From an uncultured Bacilli bacterium (lineage in GTDB: Bacteria; Bacillota_I; Bacilli_A; RFN20; CAG-449): a DNA stretch of 35,037 nucleotides. The translations under genes were made by a program, and so were the position numbers. The stretch is from contig CANQWG010000010.1 in the NCBI GenBank assembly GCA_947627505.1, forward strand, positions 1-35,037. Reading direction: 5' to 3'. Positions 34,929 to 35,037 of the stretch are shown piece after piece (position 1 is the first letter of the stretch; each line of letters starts with the position of its first letter). The notes beneath the pieces are model-generated. The model had not been told where the DNA came from. It was given only the letters and a program-made list of their open reading frames with translations, and searched no databases.

Positions 34929-35037
34929 TTGCCATTGTAATCGCTTACTTTGTAAAAAATAATGGTTAATTATAAAAGCAAGTGCAACAAATAAAGAAAG
35001 AAAATTGAAAGAATAAAAAATGTAGTAAAAAAACTGA

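Overview
The window carries about 30 protein genes, all on the minus strand, so transcription runs from high to low coordinates. The DNA is AT-rich. TGA is used as a normal stop, for example in the ATGA start/stop overlap at 13518-13521, so this is not a UGA-Trp mollicute. Gram-positive lipoprotein signals, a streptococcal-type CpsB/C/D module, cre-like operators and strong Shine-Dalgarno sites suggest Bacillota, probably Bacilli or a relative such as an Erysipelotrichia or RF39-like lineage. The genus cannot be determined by eye. No tRNA, rRNA, CRISPR array or insertion sequence was seen.

Region A (34928 to 19466) is a beta-glucan utilisation operon. A near-consensus promoter sits between two LacI/CcpA-type operators. 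Below it lie a solute-binding lipoprotein and two CUT1 permeases, two related beta-helix-type surface lipoproteins, a large GH94-like phosphorylase (most likely GH161, beta-1,3-oligoglucan phosphorylase), a GH16 laminarinase lipoprotein, an UgpC/MsmK-type ATPase with unusual extra segments, three small membrane proteins and a cytoplasmic GH30 enzyme. The inferred pathway is surface cleavage of beta-1,3-glucan, ABC import of oligosaccharides, then phosphorolysis and hydrolysis inside the cell.

Region B (19392 to 12433) starts with methylglyoxal synthase. A six-gene, overlapping cassette follows: CotH-kinase lipoprotein, HprK/PEPCK-like P-loop kinase, PqqD-like peptide chaperone, S26 signal-peptidase-like protease with a Ser/His arrangement, ABC exporter, and an NTP_transf_5 nucleotidyltransferase. 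The parts resemble RiPP modification and export machinery, but no precursor peptide or cyclising enzyme is visible. This is the best candidate for an undescribed system in the window.

Region C (12395 to 1) is a Wzx/Wzy-type capsule or exopolysaccharide locus. It holds CpsC, CpsD (BY-kinase), CpsB (PHP phosphatase), a priming glycosyl-1-phosphate transferase, three glycosyltransferases, the four dTDP-L-rhamnose genes, an EpsG-like polymerase and a Wzx flippase. A ribosome-binding site at the left edge suggests the locus continues outside. Promoters were found before cpsC, the priming transferase and the first glycosyltransferase, and a terminator-like hairpin lies between cpsD and cpsB.
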